64,000 nt of DNA from positions 1 through 64,000 of the forward strand of contig CACLJX010000008.1 in NCBI GenBank assembly GCA_902607435.1, given 5' to 3'. The position numbers were made by a program, and so were the translations under genes. Below, piece by piece: positions 18,625-28,099 of the stretch; position 1 is the first letter of the stretch, and each line of letters starts with the position of its first letter. Below the pieces are notes generated by a model, which searched no databases, was not told where the DNA came from, and saw nothing but the letters and a program-made list of their open reading frames with translations. The DNA is from an uncultured Alphaproteobacteria bacterium (GTDB lineage: Bacteria; Pseudomonadota; Alphaproteobacteria; HIMB59; GCA-002718135).

Positions 18625-19617
18625 ATGATTAATAAAGATAAAACTATAAATTTTGAAGAGAAGTTATCTGTAGATATCAATACAAAAGAAATTTTTGGTG
18701 TTGACTGCAATTTTAAAGTACAAGGATTTGCAAATCATAACTCTCATGTTCCTGAAATAGATAAATCCTACAAATTTGATCCTGAAACTACTTTGGCAAT
18801 CTTAGCTGGCTTTGCAGGCAATAGAAGAGTACTTATACAAGGATTTCATGGTACAGGAAAATCTACACATATAGAACAAGTCGCAGCAAGATTAAATTGG
18901 CCTTGTGTTAGAATAAACCTTGATAGTCATATTAGTAGAATTGACTTAATAGGAAAAGACGCAATTGTTATTAAAGATGGAAAGCAAATAACTGAATTTC
19001 AAGATGGATTACTTCCTTGGGCTTATCAGAACCCAATAGCTCTAGTATTTGATGAATATGATGCTGGAAGGCCAGATGTAATGTTTATTATTCAAAGAAT
19101 ATTAGAAGCAGAAGGAAAATTAACTTTACTTGATCAAGCAAGAATTATTAATCCAAATAAATATTTTAGATTATTTGCAACAGCTAATACTGTTGGCTTG
19201 GGAGATACCTCAGGACTATATCATGGTACTCAGCAAATTAATCAAGGACAGATGGACAGATGGAGTATTGTAACTTCTTTAAATTATTTAGAAAATGCAG
19301 AAGAAGAAGAAATAGTAGTTAGTAAGATTAATCAATTAAATAACAAAAACGGAAAAGAAATTATTAAATGTATGGTTGCAACAGCTGATCTTACACGCTC
19401 AGGTTTTATAAATGGTGATATTTCTACTGTTATGAGTCCCAGAACAGTAATTATATGGGCAGAAAATTATCTTATGTTTAACGACATTGAATATTCTTTT
19501 AAACTCGCTTTTCTAAATAGATGTGATGAATTAGAAAGATCTGTAATTCATGAATATTACCAGCGTGCGTTTGGAGTGGATCTTTCTGAAGCTAAAGTTG
19601 TAAATGTTAGAGAATGA
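18625..19617 (+). CDS. cobS: CobS-type AAA+ ATPase (aerobic cobaltochelatase subunit family)
   Basis: CobS is the AAA+ subunit of the CobNST complex that inserts cobalt into hydrogenobyrinic acid diamide. The 330-residue protein has Walker [10 protein letters not shown] at about residues 73-81 and Walker [15 protein letters not shown] near 135-148. Sensor 1 (LFATANT) and an arginine-finger region with MSPRTVI are also present. It matches CobS length and overlaps cobT by 14 bp. CobN and other cobalamin genes are absent from the window. In many alphaproteobacteria cobS-cobT stand apart from the cob operon, so chelatase function is not proven here. Confidence 0.93.
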   Translation: MINKDKTINFEEKLSVDINTKEIFGVDCNFKVQGFANHNSHVPEIDKSYKFDPETTLAILAGFAGNRRVLIQGFHGTGKSTHIEQVAARLNWPCVRINLDSHISRIDLIGKDAIVIKDGKQITEFQDGLLPWAYQNPIALVFDEYDAGRPDVMFIIQRILEAEGKLTLLDQARIINPNKYFRLFATANTVGLGDTSGLYHGTQQINQGQMDRWSIVTSLNYLENAEEEEIVVSKINQLNNKNGKEIIKCMVATADLTRSGFINGDISTVMSPRTVIIWAENYLMFNDIEYSFKLAFLNRCDELERSVIHEYYQRAFGVDLSEAKVVNVRE

Positions 19618-21388
19618 AAATTTAATTGATATTTTTAAAAGATCTCTTGCTACAACAATTAAATCTATTGGCAAAACTAAAGATGTAGAGATAAGTTTTG
19701 TTGCTGAAAATCCTTCTATAAATGGAAAAGAAATTAATTTATCTATACCAAGCATTTCATCCATAAAAAATAATTTGAATTATGTCAGGGGTGAGGCTGA
19801 TGCTATGGCTTTAGAATTACGTTTACACAATTCTAAAATACACCTTAAATATTTAGGCTCAAATAATACTGTTAATCAGATTTTTAATGTAATTGAACAA
19901 TCTCGAGTTGAAGCTATGGGTTCTTTTATTTTTCAAGGCATTAAATCTAATATTTTTAAAAAACATAATATTGATATAAAAGAAAAAATATCTAAGGAAA
20001 ATAATAATGATCTTATCGATGCATTTAAGTATGTTAGTTATGGGGAGTTAACAAATCAAAATTTATCAGGAAACTATTCTTATTATAAAAAAATAATAAA
20101 AAATAAATTAGGCAATCAATACTCAAAATATTTTCAATGTTTGAAAAATAATATTAACAATCAAGAAGAATATGCAAACCAAATTAATTCTATGCTAGAT
20201 AATTTGGGTTTGTTAAATTCTATAGGAGAAAATAATCCTGATATAGACAGCCTAGATCAGGAAAATAATGAATCACATAATAAAGAAAATCAATTGAAAG
20301 AAGAAAAGTTTGAAGGAAAATCTGAAAATGATTCTTCTGCTAAGACTCAGAAAACAACTACAACAAAAGAGCAAGAAGAAATAGGTGATGAATCAGTTGA
20401 AAATGAAATTGATTATTTTACAAATATTGAATATTTAAAGAAAGAAAATAACTATAGGTCATATACAAAAGAGTTTGATGAAATAATTGATGCGGAAGAA
20501 TTATGTGATTTAAAGGAACTTGAACGTTTAAGATTATCTTTAGATCAACAAGTTTTTTCTTTTAAGCCTCTAATTGCTAAAATTGCAAATCGACTTCAAA
20601 GGAAACTTTTAGCTCTTCAAAACAGACAATGGGAATTTAATCTTGAAGAAGGCTATCTAGATACTGCAAGACTTGCTAGAATTGTTGCTAATCCAAATAA
20701 TAAGCTCTCCTTTAAAAAAGAGAAAAATATTGAATTTAAAGATACAATTGTATCCTTATTAATAGATAATTCTGGATCAATGCGTGGAAGACCTATAACG
20801 GTAGCTGCCTTATGTGCTGATATATTAGCACGAACACTAGAAAGATGCTTAATAAAAACTGAAATTCTTGGCTTTACTACAAAAGCCTGGAAAGGAGGTA
20901 AGTCTAGGGAAAAATGGATTCATAATGGGAAACCCTCTAATCCAGGAAGATTAAATGATATAAGACATATTATTTACAAAAATGGAGATACATCATGGAG
21001 ACGTTCTAAAAAAAATTTAGGTTTATTACTAAGAGAAGGAATTTTAAAAGAAAATGTTGATGGAGAAGCTTTAATCTGGACTTTTAATAGATTGCAAAGA
21101 CGTCAAGAAAAAAGAAAAATACTAATTATAATTAGTGATGGTGCCCCCGTAGATGACTCAACTCTATCAGTAAATCCAGGTAATTATTTAGAAAAAAACC
21201 TTAAAGAATCAATTGAAAAAATTGAAAATAAATCTGATGTAGATTTAATTGCCATAGGCATAGGCCATGATGTGTCTAGATATTATAAAAAAGCCGTAAC
21301 AATTATGGATGTAGATCAACTAGGTGAAGTGCTTTTAAATGAATTATCTAATATTTTTACCCCTCAAAATAAACTAAATGTAAACTAA
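19604..21388 (+). CDS. cobT: CobT-type VWA protein (aerobic cobaltochelatase subunit family)
   Basis: This is the partner of CobS. The 594-residue protein has an N-terminal helical domain (about 1-200) and a highly acidic, low-complexity linker (about 205-270). Its C-terminal von Willebrand factor A domain carries an intact MIDAS motif, DNSGSMRG, near residue 387, with ISDGAPVDD further on. The acidic linker and VWA order are those of CobT and of BchD/ChlD-type subunits. It overlaps cobS by 14 bp. Its stop overlaps that of convergent tgt by 4 bp (CTAA). Confidence 0.93.
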   Translation: MLENENLIDIFKRSLATTIKSIGKTKDVEISFVAENPSINGKEINLSIPSISSIKNNLNYVRGEADAMALELRLHNSKIHLKYLGSNNTVNQIFNVIEQSRVEAMGSFIFQGIKSNIFKKHNIDIKEKISKENNNDLIDAFKYVSYGELTNQNLSGNYSYYKKIIKNKLGNQYSKYFQCLKNNINNQEEYANQINSMLDNLGLLNSIGENNPDIDSLDQENNESHNKENQLKEEKFEGKSENDSSAKTQKTTTTKEQEEIGDESVENEIDYFTNIEYLKKENNYRSYTKEFDEIIDAEELCDLKELERLRLSLDQQVFSFKPLIAKIANRLQRKLLALQNRQWEFNLEEGYLDTARLARIVANPNNKLSFKKEKNIEFKDTIVSLLIDNSGSMRGRPITVAALCADILARTLERCLIKTEILGFTTKAWKGGKSREKWIHNGKPSNPGRLNDIRHIIYKNGDTSWRRSKKNLGLLLREGILKENVDGEALIWTFNRLQRRQEKRKILIIISDGAPVDDSTLSVNPGNYLEKNLKESIEKIENKSDVDLIAIGIGHDVSRYYKKAVTIMDVDQLGEVLLNELSNIFTPQNKLNVN

Positions 21389-22581
21389 GTTAAATACCAT
21401 TTTTTTTCTGCTTCTTCTAGCGTATCATTGTTTATAGCATCTCGGATAAGCAACATTAAAGCATTCATAAAATAAACATTATGTAAAGTTAATAACTGAA
21501 ATCCTAACAATTCATTAGCTTTATATAAATGATGTAAATATGCTCTTGAATAATTTACACAAGTTTTACAACTACATGTGTCTTCTAAGGGAAATAAATC
21601 CTCTCTATAAGAAGCATTTTTAATATTAATTTTACCATTATTTTTTTTAGACAAAGCCACGCCATGTCTTGCTAATCTTGTAGGACTAACACAATCAAAT
21701 GTATCAATTCCATATTTTACTAATTTCCAAATATCTTTTGTATCACCAATCCCTAAAAGATGTACCGGATGATCTGCTTTGAGCTTAGAAGCTGTATATC
21801 CCACCACTTCATACATTTGCTCTTTAGAAGAACCGAGACTACCTCCTATTGCTAAACCAAAAAAATTGTTTTCAAGATTAAATGAAATACTTATATCTCT
21901 TAAATCTTGATATATCCCTCCTTGAATTATGCCATACAGTGCTTGCTTTCCCGCAGAACCATTACAAGAACCATAGTCTCCTTCTATCTGAAAGGTTTCT
22001 AAAGACCTTTTAGACCATCTATGACTTCTTTCCATTGATAATGCAGTATAATCTTTTTTTACATGAAAAGGTGTGCATTCATCAAATACTAAAATTAAAT
22101 CTGCTCCTATCTGCCTCTGCAAACTAATAGATTTTTCTGGAGTTAATAATTGATTTGATCCATCAATATACGATTTAAATAAAGCCCCTTCTTCTGTAAT
22201 TTTAATAAGTGATTTATTCCTTTTATTATTTATATTCCTGCCTTTAATTTCTTCGGCTACAGATCCATATCCAAGAGAAAAAATTTGAAAGCCTCCGCTA
22301 TCTGTAAGCATAGGTCCGTTCCAATTCATAAATTTATGAATTCCTCCGTGTTTAGCTATAATTTCTCCTCCAGGTTGAAGCATAAGATGGTATGTATTTG
22401 ACAAAATAATTTGAGTACCTGATTCTTTTGCTTCTTTTGAATTTAATGATTTTAAAGCAGCTTTAGTTCCACAAAAAATAAAAGCAGGTGTATTAACTTT
22501 TCCATGTGGAGTTGTGATAACACCTGTTCGTGCTCTAGATACTAAAGATTTATTTAATAATTTCCAATTAAATTGTTTCAT
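21385..22581 (-). CDS. tgt: tRNA-guanine(34) transglycosylase
   Basis: TGT exchanges guanine 34 for preQ1 in tRNAs for Asp, Asn, His and Tyr, leading to queuosine. The 398-residue protein has the catalytic DSGGFQ segment near residue 94 and the second aspartate in VFDECTPF near 163. The zinc site follows in CSCKTC near 325 with a later histidine. The start overlaps the end of the transporter gene by 14 bp. The rest of the queuosine pathway (queA, queG and the preQ0 genes) is not in the window. Confidence 0.96.
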   Translation of the reverse strand: MKQFNWKLLNKSLVSRARTGVITTPHGKVNTPAFIFCGTKAALKSLNSKEAKESGTQIILSNTYHLMLQPGGEIIAKHGGIHKFMNWNGPMLTDSGGFQIFSLGYGSVAEEIKGRNINNKRNKSLIKITEEGALFKSYIDGSNQLLTPEKSISLQRQIGADLILVFDECTPFHVKKDYTALSMERSHRWSKRSLETFQIEGDYGSCNGSAGKQALYGIIQGGIYQDLRDISISFNLENNFFGLAIGGSLGSSKEQMYEVVGYTASKLKADHPVHLLGIGDTKDIWKLVKYGIDTFDCVSPTRLARHGVALSKKNNGKINIKNASYREDLFPLEDTCSCKTCVNYSRAYLHHLYKANELLGFQLLTLHNVYFMNALMLLIRDAINNDTLEEAEKKWYLT

Positions 22582-23389
22582 TGTTCTTAGATGGAAGAAA
22601 AAATTTTGCTAAATATATAAAAGGAGTATCAATTAGAGCTATAAAAATTCTTAAAAAATAAGTACCAAGAATAAAAGTAAATACAACAGTACTAAAATTT
22701 AAAGGATTGGGATTTAATATAATCCATGCAAAAAGACTAAATATTGTATTATCAATCAAAGAAGAAGTCATCGTTGAAAGATTATTTCTTAACCACAAAA
22801 AGCGTCTATTTGTTAATTTTGAAATTTTTTCAAAAAACCAAACATCAAAAAATTGACTAAATAAAAAAGAAATCATGCTAGCAACAAAAAAAGTTGGAAG
22901 AGGCATAAATATATTAAATAAATTATTTTGAATTTCCAATGCCCAAAAATAATTTTGATCTACTGTAGTTGAATCAAGAGGTTTGAAACCAAGTGTGAAA
23001 AGCATAAATAATGTCATTAATAAAAAACCCGAAAATCCGAGGAAAACATTTTTTCTCGCTTTTCTAGAAGAAAAATACTCTGCTAAAATATCAGTACATA
23101 AAAATGTTGAGGCAAAAAGTATTGTTCCCAAAGCCACAGGATCAATAAAAAAAGAAAATTTTACAAGTTTTAAAACTTGTATATTAGCAACAATTACAGC
23201 TACAACTGTATAGATGTATAAGCCTACTTCCCCAAAAATCTTTAGAAATATTAAGACACTTACAAAACTAAATATTAGAAATGTTATCCAAGTATACTCA
23301 ATAGAAATAGAATTATAGATTGTAACGAAATTTTGAAAATCTAATTTAAATATCTGAATAAAACCAAAGAAAATATTATAAAAATCCAC
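22568..23389 (-). CDS. yhhQ: Queuosine precursor transporter (VUT/ECF-like, YhhQ family)
   Basis: YhhQ proteins import preQ0/preQ1 or related bases. This 273-residue membrane protein has about six or seven hydrophobic segments and the family signature FLCTDILAEYFSSRKARK (about residues 96-113). SLIDNTIFSLFAW near 211 is the second conserved segment. An N-terminal extension of ~35 residues precedes the core. The overlap with tgt strongly supports a role in queuosine base supply. The exact substrate (preQ0, preQ1 or queuine) cannot be assigned from sequence alone. Confidence 0.9.
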   Translation of the reverse strand: MDFYNIFFGFIQIFKLDFQNFVTIYNSISIEYTWITFLIFSFVSVLIFLKIFGEVGLYIYTVVAVIVANIQVLKLVKFSFFIDPVALGTILFASTFLCTDILAEYFSSRKARKNVFLGFSGFLLMTLFMLFTLGFKPLDSTTVDQNYFWALEIQNNLFNIFMPLPTFFVASMISFLFSQFFDVWFFEKISKLTNRRFLWLRNNLSTMTSSLIDNTIFSLFAWIILNPNPLNFSTVVFTFILGTYFLRIFIALIDTPFIYLAKFFLPSKNNETI

Positions 23390-23396
23390 TGTTTAC

Positions 23397-23675
23397 TTAT
23401 GAAACAGATAAAATAAGTTTTTTTAGTTTTTTGGCTTCAGTTGGAAGTTTATTATTTGATGTTTTTAATAAAAATTCATCTAATCCACCTTTTTTTTCAA
23501 CCGTTCTAATTGTGCTTGCAGCTACTTTAAGTTGGATAGATTTGCCAAGTTTTTCGCTTATAAAAGATATTTTCTGTAAATTAGGTAAAAAACGTCTTTT
23601 TGTCCTGTTATTTGCATGACTAACATTGTTGCCACTAAGAAAGTTTTTACCAGTAAGTTGGCACCGTTTCGACAT
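23397..23675 (-). CDS. rpmB: 50S ribosomal protein L28
   Basis: L28 is a small protein of the large ribosomal subunit. From the ATG at 23675 the product has 92 residues and opens with SKRCQLTGKNFLSGNNVSHA, the hallmark start of L28. NRTKRRFLPNLQ follows. The frame extends 13 codons further upstream, but that part has no homology and the chosen start matches the family exactly. The gene follows the HAD phosphatase gene by about 50 bp and precedes the YhhQ-type transporter by 7 bp. Confidence 0.96.
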   Translation of the reverse strand: MSKRCQLTGKNFLSGNNVSHANNRTKRRFLPNLQKISFISEKLGKSIQLKVAASTIRTVEKKGGLDEFLLKTSNNKLPTEAKKLKKLILSVS

Positions 23676-23724
23676 GATGATGAGGCTTTTATTGATAATT
23701 TTCATTAAGGTCAAGACAGATATA

Positions 23725-24603
23725 CTAAAATTGGAATTTTGAACTCAAATAGGTTGGTGTAATGTTGTTTTTTATTAATTCATTGCTATCTGACTCCCAT
23801 TTTGGATTAACTGTGTTAAAGTTTGATCTATGAATTCCTGATGTAATTAACATGCTATCTATTTTAAATTCATTTGCCCCTTTAATATCATGATAAATTG
23901 AATCTCCAACAGCCAGAAATTTTGATTTATCAATGCCTTGTATGTTCTTAGTTGCTTCTTGATAAATACAAATACTTGGTTTGCCCATTATGAAAACATT
24001 GCCACCAAAATCTCTGTAAAGCTCTGCTATTGTTCCCATACAAATATGCAAATCCTTAAATGATGAATTTATTGATTCAAAATCAGGATTCGCACAAATG
24101 AAAGGGATATTCTTTTTAATTGCCTTAACAAGTAATGGTACATAATCAAGAGTAGTAAGTCCCGGAGAAAGAGAACAACCCAAAATAAAATCAGCCTCCT
24201 CTATATTGTTAACAAAATTATAATCTAATCCATCAATATATTTTGAACCATCTTTTTGAGATTTATCAAAAAGAAAATAGCAATTAGTACCTAAAGTTTT
24301 AATAAATTCATGAGATTTAAGAAAAAGACTTTGCCATATCATCTCTCCACTAGTCATCACTTCAACAAAATGTTTTTTTTCAAAACCCAATTTTAACAAT
24401 CTATTAGAGGTGATTTTTTTTCTTTTTGACGAATTTGAAATTATAATTAATTTTTTTTTAAATTCTATTAACTTGTTAACACAATCAATAGCATGAGGGT
24501 ACCCAAATTTGCCGTCATGCATTACCCCCCATTGATCTAAAATAAATACATCATATTTATTAACTATTTCAGAAAAAAATTTTACATGGGGAACTAGTGT
24601 CAA
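23725..24603 (-). CDS. HAD superfamily subfamily IIA hydrolase
   Basis: This is a 292-residue haloacid-dehalogenase-type phosphatase of the IIA (NagD-like) branch. Motif I is FILDQWGVMHDG at about residues 16-27, with tryptophan in place of the second aspartate, as is usual in the alphaproteobacterial TIGR01459-like subgroup. Motif II is IIISNSSKRKK near 55. The magnesium-binding motif reads VGDSIYHDIKGA near 240. The substrate is unknown. It overlaps pyrD by 4 bp (ATGA), so the two are likely cotranscribed. Confidence 0.88.
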   Translation of the reverse strand: MTLVPHVKFFSEIVNKYDVFILDQWGVMHDGKFGYPHAIDCVNKLIEFKKKLIIISNSSKRKKITSNRLLKLGFEKKHFVEVMTSGEMIWQSLFLKSHEFIKTLGTNCYFLFDKSQKDGSKYIDGLDYNFVNNIEEADFILGCSLSPGLTTLDYVPLLVKAIKKNIPFICANPDFESINSSFKDLHICMGTIAELYRDFGGNVFIMGKPSICIYQEATKNIQGIDKSKFLAVGDSIYHDIKGANEFKIDSMLITSGIHRSNFNTVNPKWESDSNELIKNNITPTYLSSKFQF

Positions 24604-25661
24604 ACGTCTATACCAACAACTTCTTTAATATTGTTATAACCATCAGTATTTAAACATATTAAAATTTCTTTTTTAATTTTATTAATTATTTTTGGACCAT
24701 TATATACCAAAGTTGTATACAATTGTATCAATGAAGCTCCGGATTTAATTTTTTCATAACATTCAATGCCATTGCTTATTCCCCCTACTCCAATTAAAGG
24801 TATTTGACCATTAGTAAGATTGTACATTTTTTTAAGCACAAGTGTAGACTTTAAAAATAATGGTTTACCACTCAAACCTCCAATCTCATTTTTTTTTGAT
24901 GAAATAAGTGTACCAGGACGATCTATTGTTGAATTTCCAATTATAAGACCATCAACTCCAAGAGCTAAACTCATTAATGCAATATCTCTTAGTTGCTCTT
25001 CGTCAATATCCGGTGCGATTTTAAATAAAACCACTTTTGCTGCTAGATTTTCATGATTATTTCTAATTTTATTTAATGACTTAACCAAATTTTCTATTTG
25101 ACCTCTTTTTTGTAAATCTCTTAAACCGGGTGTGTTTGGTGATGAAATATTTATAGTTACATAATGTGCCAAAGGACCAAGTTTTTCTAGTCCATTACAA
25201 TAATCTTCTACAATATTTATTGAATCTTTATTGCTACCAATATTAATTCCTACTACTCCTTTTGACAAAACATTTAAATTTAGTTTGTTTAATTTTTTTG
25301 CAACATATTCAATTCCTTGGTTATTAAATCCTAAATGATTAATTATAGCTTCATCTTCTGATAAACGAAAAACACGGGGCTTTTCATTACCTATTTGAGG
25401 TTTTGGAGTAACTGTTCCAGCCTCTACAAATCCAAAACCCATATTAAGTAATGGCATAACAACTTCTGCATTTTTATCAAACCCAGCTGCTAGTCCAACT
25501 GGATTAAAAAAATCAAGTCCCCACAAATGTTGATACAATTTTAAATCATCTTGATGTTTATTTTTTAAAAATTCTGGTTTTATTTTTAAAAGTTTTATAC
25601 TTAAATCATGTGCTAGTTCTGGGGGAAGAATTTTAATAAAAAACAAGGGAAAATTAATCAT
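24600..25661 (-). CDS. pyrD: Dihydroorotate dehydrogenase (quinone), class 2
   Basis: PyrD oxidises dihydroorotate to orotate in pyrimidine synthesis and passes electrons to ubiquinone. The 353-residue protein begins with the amphipathic N-terminal helix region that marks membrane-associated class 2 enzymes (PPELAHDLSIKLLK). The FMN-site GLAAGFDKNAE is near residue 57, and the substrate segment NISSPNTPGLRDLQ, with the catalytic serine, is near 171. GVGGISNG near 296 closes the phosphate-binding part. It starts 8 bp after lysK ends. Confidence 0.97.
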   Translation of the reverse strand: MINFPLFFIKILPPELAHDLSIKLLKIKPEFLKNKHQDDLKLYQHLWGLDFFNPVGLAAGFDKNAEVVMPLLNMGFGFVEAGTVTPKPQIGNEKPRVFRLSEDEAIINHLGFNNQGIEYVAKKLNKLNLNVLSKGVVGINIGSNKDSINIVEDYCNGLEKLGPLAHYVTINISSPNTPGLRDLQKRGQIENLVKSLNKIRNNHENLAAKVVLFKIAPDIDEEQLRDIALMSLALGVDGLIIGNSTIDRPGTLISSKKNEIGGLSGKPLFLKSTLVLKKMYNLTNGQIPLIGVGGISNGIECYEKIKSGASLIQLYTTLVYNGPKIINKIKKEILICLNTDGYNNIKEVVGIDV

Positions 25662-25669
25662 AGTACATA

Positions 25670-27271
25670 TTAATTAAATAAATTTTTTCCTTTCAAAACT
25701 TTTTCGAGCAATAGACATGTATTATTTTTTCCATAGAGTTTCACAAAAGAACCCAATCTTGGTCCTTGTTCTTGGCCTAATAAAACTTGATAAATTAATT
25801 TAAAAAAATTTCTTAAATTGGAAAAATGATGTTTTTTTCCTATTTCGTAAATTTCTGACTGAATCTGCTCAGAAGTTGATGTTTCTTTCATATTTTTTAA
25901 TAAATTAAGCAAATCTTGAAATATATGTTTATTTTCATTATTTACCAAAAGATATTTTTTTTTCGGAATAACAAAATCAATGTAATAATTGATGGCATGA
26001 TCAATTAAATTATCAAGTATTGGAGAATTATTAGGTTTGAGTGACTTGTCATATTCTTTAAGAAATCCCCAAATAACTTTTTTATCTGTTGAATTACAAA
26101 TATTAACAAGATTCATTAAAGAATTAAAGTTTATTTCACTCTCAGGTTTAGGGGGAATTCCTTTATGAATATGCCAAATAGGATTATTATATTTATTAGG
26201 CAACTCTTCTAAAGAAATTTTACTAAGAAAAGATAAATATTCATCAACACTTTTAGGAATGACATCAAAAAAAAGTTTTCTTGCAGATTTAGGTTTTTGA
26301 AACATAAATAAGGATAAACTTTCTTGTGAAGCATATCTTAACCATTCATCAACACTGATACCATTGCCTATTGACTTTGATATTTTTTCTCCATTTTCAT
26401 CTAAAAACATTTCATATATTAGATTAATTGGTGGTTTTGCTTTCATAATTTGACAAATTTTAGATGCAAGATCAACACTCTCGGTTAAATCTTTACCACA
26501 CATTTCGTAATCAACCTCAAGTGCTATCCATCTCATAGCCCAATCTACTTTCCATTGAAGTTTGCAATTACCCTTAGTTATTTCAACTTCAGTTTTTTTG
26601 TTATTAGATGGATCAGTAAAAACAATAGAATTTGAAGTTGGTCGATATTCATCTATTTTCACCTGTAATACATCTCCCGTAAGTGGACTTATTGGCAAAA
26701 AAGGACTGTAAGTTTGTTGTCTCTCACTTCGTAAAGTCGGTTTAACAACTAAGTTAATTTTTTCATAATTTTCTAATATTTTTTTAAGAATCATATCAAA
26801 ACTTCCAGATTTATATTTTTCAGTTGAACTTATAAATTCATAATTAAAATTAAATTTATCTAAAAATGATCTTAATTTTGCATTATTGTGATCACCAAAA
26901 CTTTCAAATTTTTCAAAAGGGTCAGGAACTGATGTTAAAGGTTTTCCAAGATATTGTTGAAGCATTTTTTTATTAGGAACATTCTCTGGAATTTTTCTTA
27001 AACCATCCATATCATCAGAAAAGGTTATTAACTTTGTCTTACAGTGTATTAAAGAGTTAAATGCGTGTTGAACCATTGTAGTTCTTAACACTTCTGCAAA
27101 GGTACCTATATGAGGAAGCCCGGAAGGACCGTAACCGGTTTCAAAAATTACATATTCTTTTTTTGGTTTTCGGAAATTTTCAAAACCACCAAATTTATTA
27201 ATAATTTTAATTGCTTCTATAAAAGGCCATGCTTTCAAATCTTCATAAAATTTTTCATTAATTACACTCAT
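25670..27271 (-). CDS. lysK: Lysyl-tRNA synthetase, class I
   Basis: This archaeal-type class I enzyme charges tRNA-Lys and replaces the usual bacterial class II LysS. It is the form typical of most alphaproteobacteria. The protein has 533 residues. The HIGH-like signature is GPSGLPHIGTF near residues 48-58, and the KMSKS-like signature reads GEKISKSIGNG near 293-303. The gene ends 8 bp before pyrD and begins 7 bp after the MarR-family gene stops, so marR, lysK and pyrD may be transcribed together. Confidence 0.97.
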   Translation of the reverse strand: MSVINEKFYEDLKAWPFIEAIKIINKFGGFENFRKPKKEYVIFETGYGPSGLPHIGTFAEVLRTTMVQHAFNSLIHCKTKLITFSDDMDGLRKIPENVPNKKMLQQYLGKPLTSVPDPFEKFESFGDHNNAKLRSFLDKFNFNYEFISSTEKYKSGSFDMILKKILENYEKINLVVKPTLRSERQQTYSPFLPISPLTGDVLQVKIDEYRPTSNSIVFTDPSNNKKTEVEITKGNCKLQWKVDWAMRWIALEVDYEMCGKDLTESVDLASKICQIMKAKPPINLIYEMFLDENGEKISKSIGNGISVDEWLRYASQESLSLFMFQKPKSARKLFFDVIPKSVDEYLSFLSKISLEELPNKYNNPIWHIHKGIPPKPESEINFNSLMNLVNICNSTDKKVIWGFLKEYDKSLKPNNSPILDNLIDHAINYYIDFVIPKKKYLLVNNENKHIFQDLLNLLKNMKETSTSEQIQSEIYEIGKKHHFSNLRNFFKLIYQVLLGQEQGPRLGSFVKLYGKNNTCLLLEKVLKGKNLFN

Positions 27272-27278
27272 AAATCCT

Positions 27279-27737
27279 TCAATTTTTATCTACTTTAATT
27301 CTTAATTTTTTTCCTAAAATTAATTTTAATAAATTTATAAAATATGGTTTTGCATTATCTAGTTTATCAAAAATTCTCTTTTCTTCTAAATCTATTATAG
27401 GTTGAATTTCTTTATATAGTTTCTTCCCTATGCTTAACACTTCTATTGTTTTTTTTCTATTATCTATATTCATTGTTCGTTTTATTAAATTCTTGCTTTC
27501 AAGTAATTTCAAAACAACACTAACTACACTTACGTTAATACTAGCAAAAATAGATACGATATTTTGATTCAATAATATTGAATTTTTTTGTAATTCTATA
27601 ATAGACTCTAATATCAAGTATTCATTAAGAGTTAATTTATAGATTTTAAGTATATGCCTTAGTTTATTTTGCCAAAGGTTAGAGACTTGCCAAACTAAAA
27701 GTCCAATTTTTTTCTCAGATAGAGAAGTGTCTGCCAT
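27279..27737 (-). CDS. MarR-family transcriptional regulator
   Basis: This is a 152-residue winged-helix regulator. The recognition helix region is IFASINVSVVSVVLKLLESKNLIKR at about residues 64-88. The wing follows as NIDNRKKTIEVLS, with the conserved D-x-R of MarR proteins. The flanking N- and C-terminal helices form the dimer interface. Two GTATAC-centred boxes lie directly upstream of its ATG, so it probably represses itself. The ligand is unknown. The neighbours are a ferredoxin/reductase pair upstream and lysK downstream. Confidence 0.9.
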   Translation of the reverse strand: MADTSLSEKKIGLLVWQVSNLWQNKLRHILKIYKLTLNEYLILESIIELQKNSILLNQNIVSIFASINVSVVSVVLKLLESKNLIKRTMNIDNRKKTIEVLSIGKKLYKEIQPIIDLEEKRIFDKLDNAKPYFINLLKLILGKKLRIKVDKN

Positions 27738-27740
27738 TTA

Positions 27741-27770
27741 TTATGTATACAAACTATTTGTATACAAATT
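27741..27770 (-). promoter_or_regulatory. Putative MarR operator: two TGTATACA boxes
   Basis: Two copies of the palindromic core TGTATACA lie at 27744-27751 and 27759-27766, 15 bp apart, just upstream of the marR start codon. The second is embedded in a perfect 14 bp palindrome, ATTTGTATACAAAT (27756-27769). A TTGACA hexamer on the minus strand sits at 27779-27784. The arrangement fits an autoregulated promoter blocked by the adjacent MarR protein. The promoter assignment is weak because the hexamer spacing is not ideal. Confidence 0.6.
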
Positions 27771-27787
27771 AAATAATTTGTCAAATA

Positions 27788-28099
27788 TTATTCTGGTGCT
27801 AAAGTAAGATTAATTCCTTCATATTTATCCTCATACTCAATTTGGCAACCCAAACGGGAAGTTTTTAAGATATGAAATGTTTGATCAAGCATTGCTTCTT
27901 CATCGCCTTCTTTAATAGGAAGCATATCAAACCAATTATGATCTATATAAATGTGACATGTGGCACAGGCACAACAACCACCGCAGGCTGCTTCAATATC
28001 TAATCCTGCATCTCTAATTATTTCCATAAATGTTGAACCTTTCTGAGCATCTAATTTATGGGTTTTCCCATCTCTATCATTAACAAAGATACTTCCCAT
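27788..28099 (-). CDS. 2Fe-2S ferredoxin, adrenodoxin type
   Basis: This is a small electron carrier of 103 residues. The cluster cysteines follow the adrenodoxin spacing C-x5-C-x2-C in CGGCCACATC (about 39, 45 and 48), with the fourth in RLGCQIE near 85. The residues before the first cysteine (DAGLDIEAACGG) also fit. Its ATG overlaps the stop codon of the ferredoxin reductase gene (TAATG), so the two form a functional pair. It could be the housekeeping Fdx of iron-sulfur assembly or serve an oxygenase. The isc/suf genes are not in the window. Confidence 0.95.
   Translation of the reverse strand: MGSIFVNDRDGKTHKLDAQKGSTFMEIIRDAGLDIEAACGGCCACATCHIYIDHNWFDMLPIKEGDEEAMLDQTFHILKTSRLGCQIEYEDKYEGINLTLAPE

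Noticed and set aside
24530..24560. HAD-IIA protein motif I with tryptophan replacing the second aspartate
   Set aside because: This is the usual sequence of its alphaproteobacterial subgroup and not a lesion.
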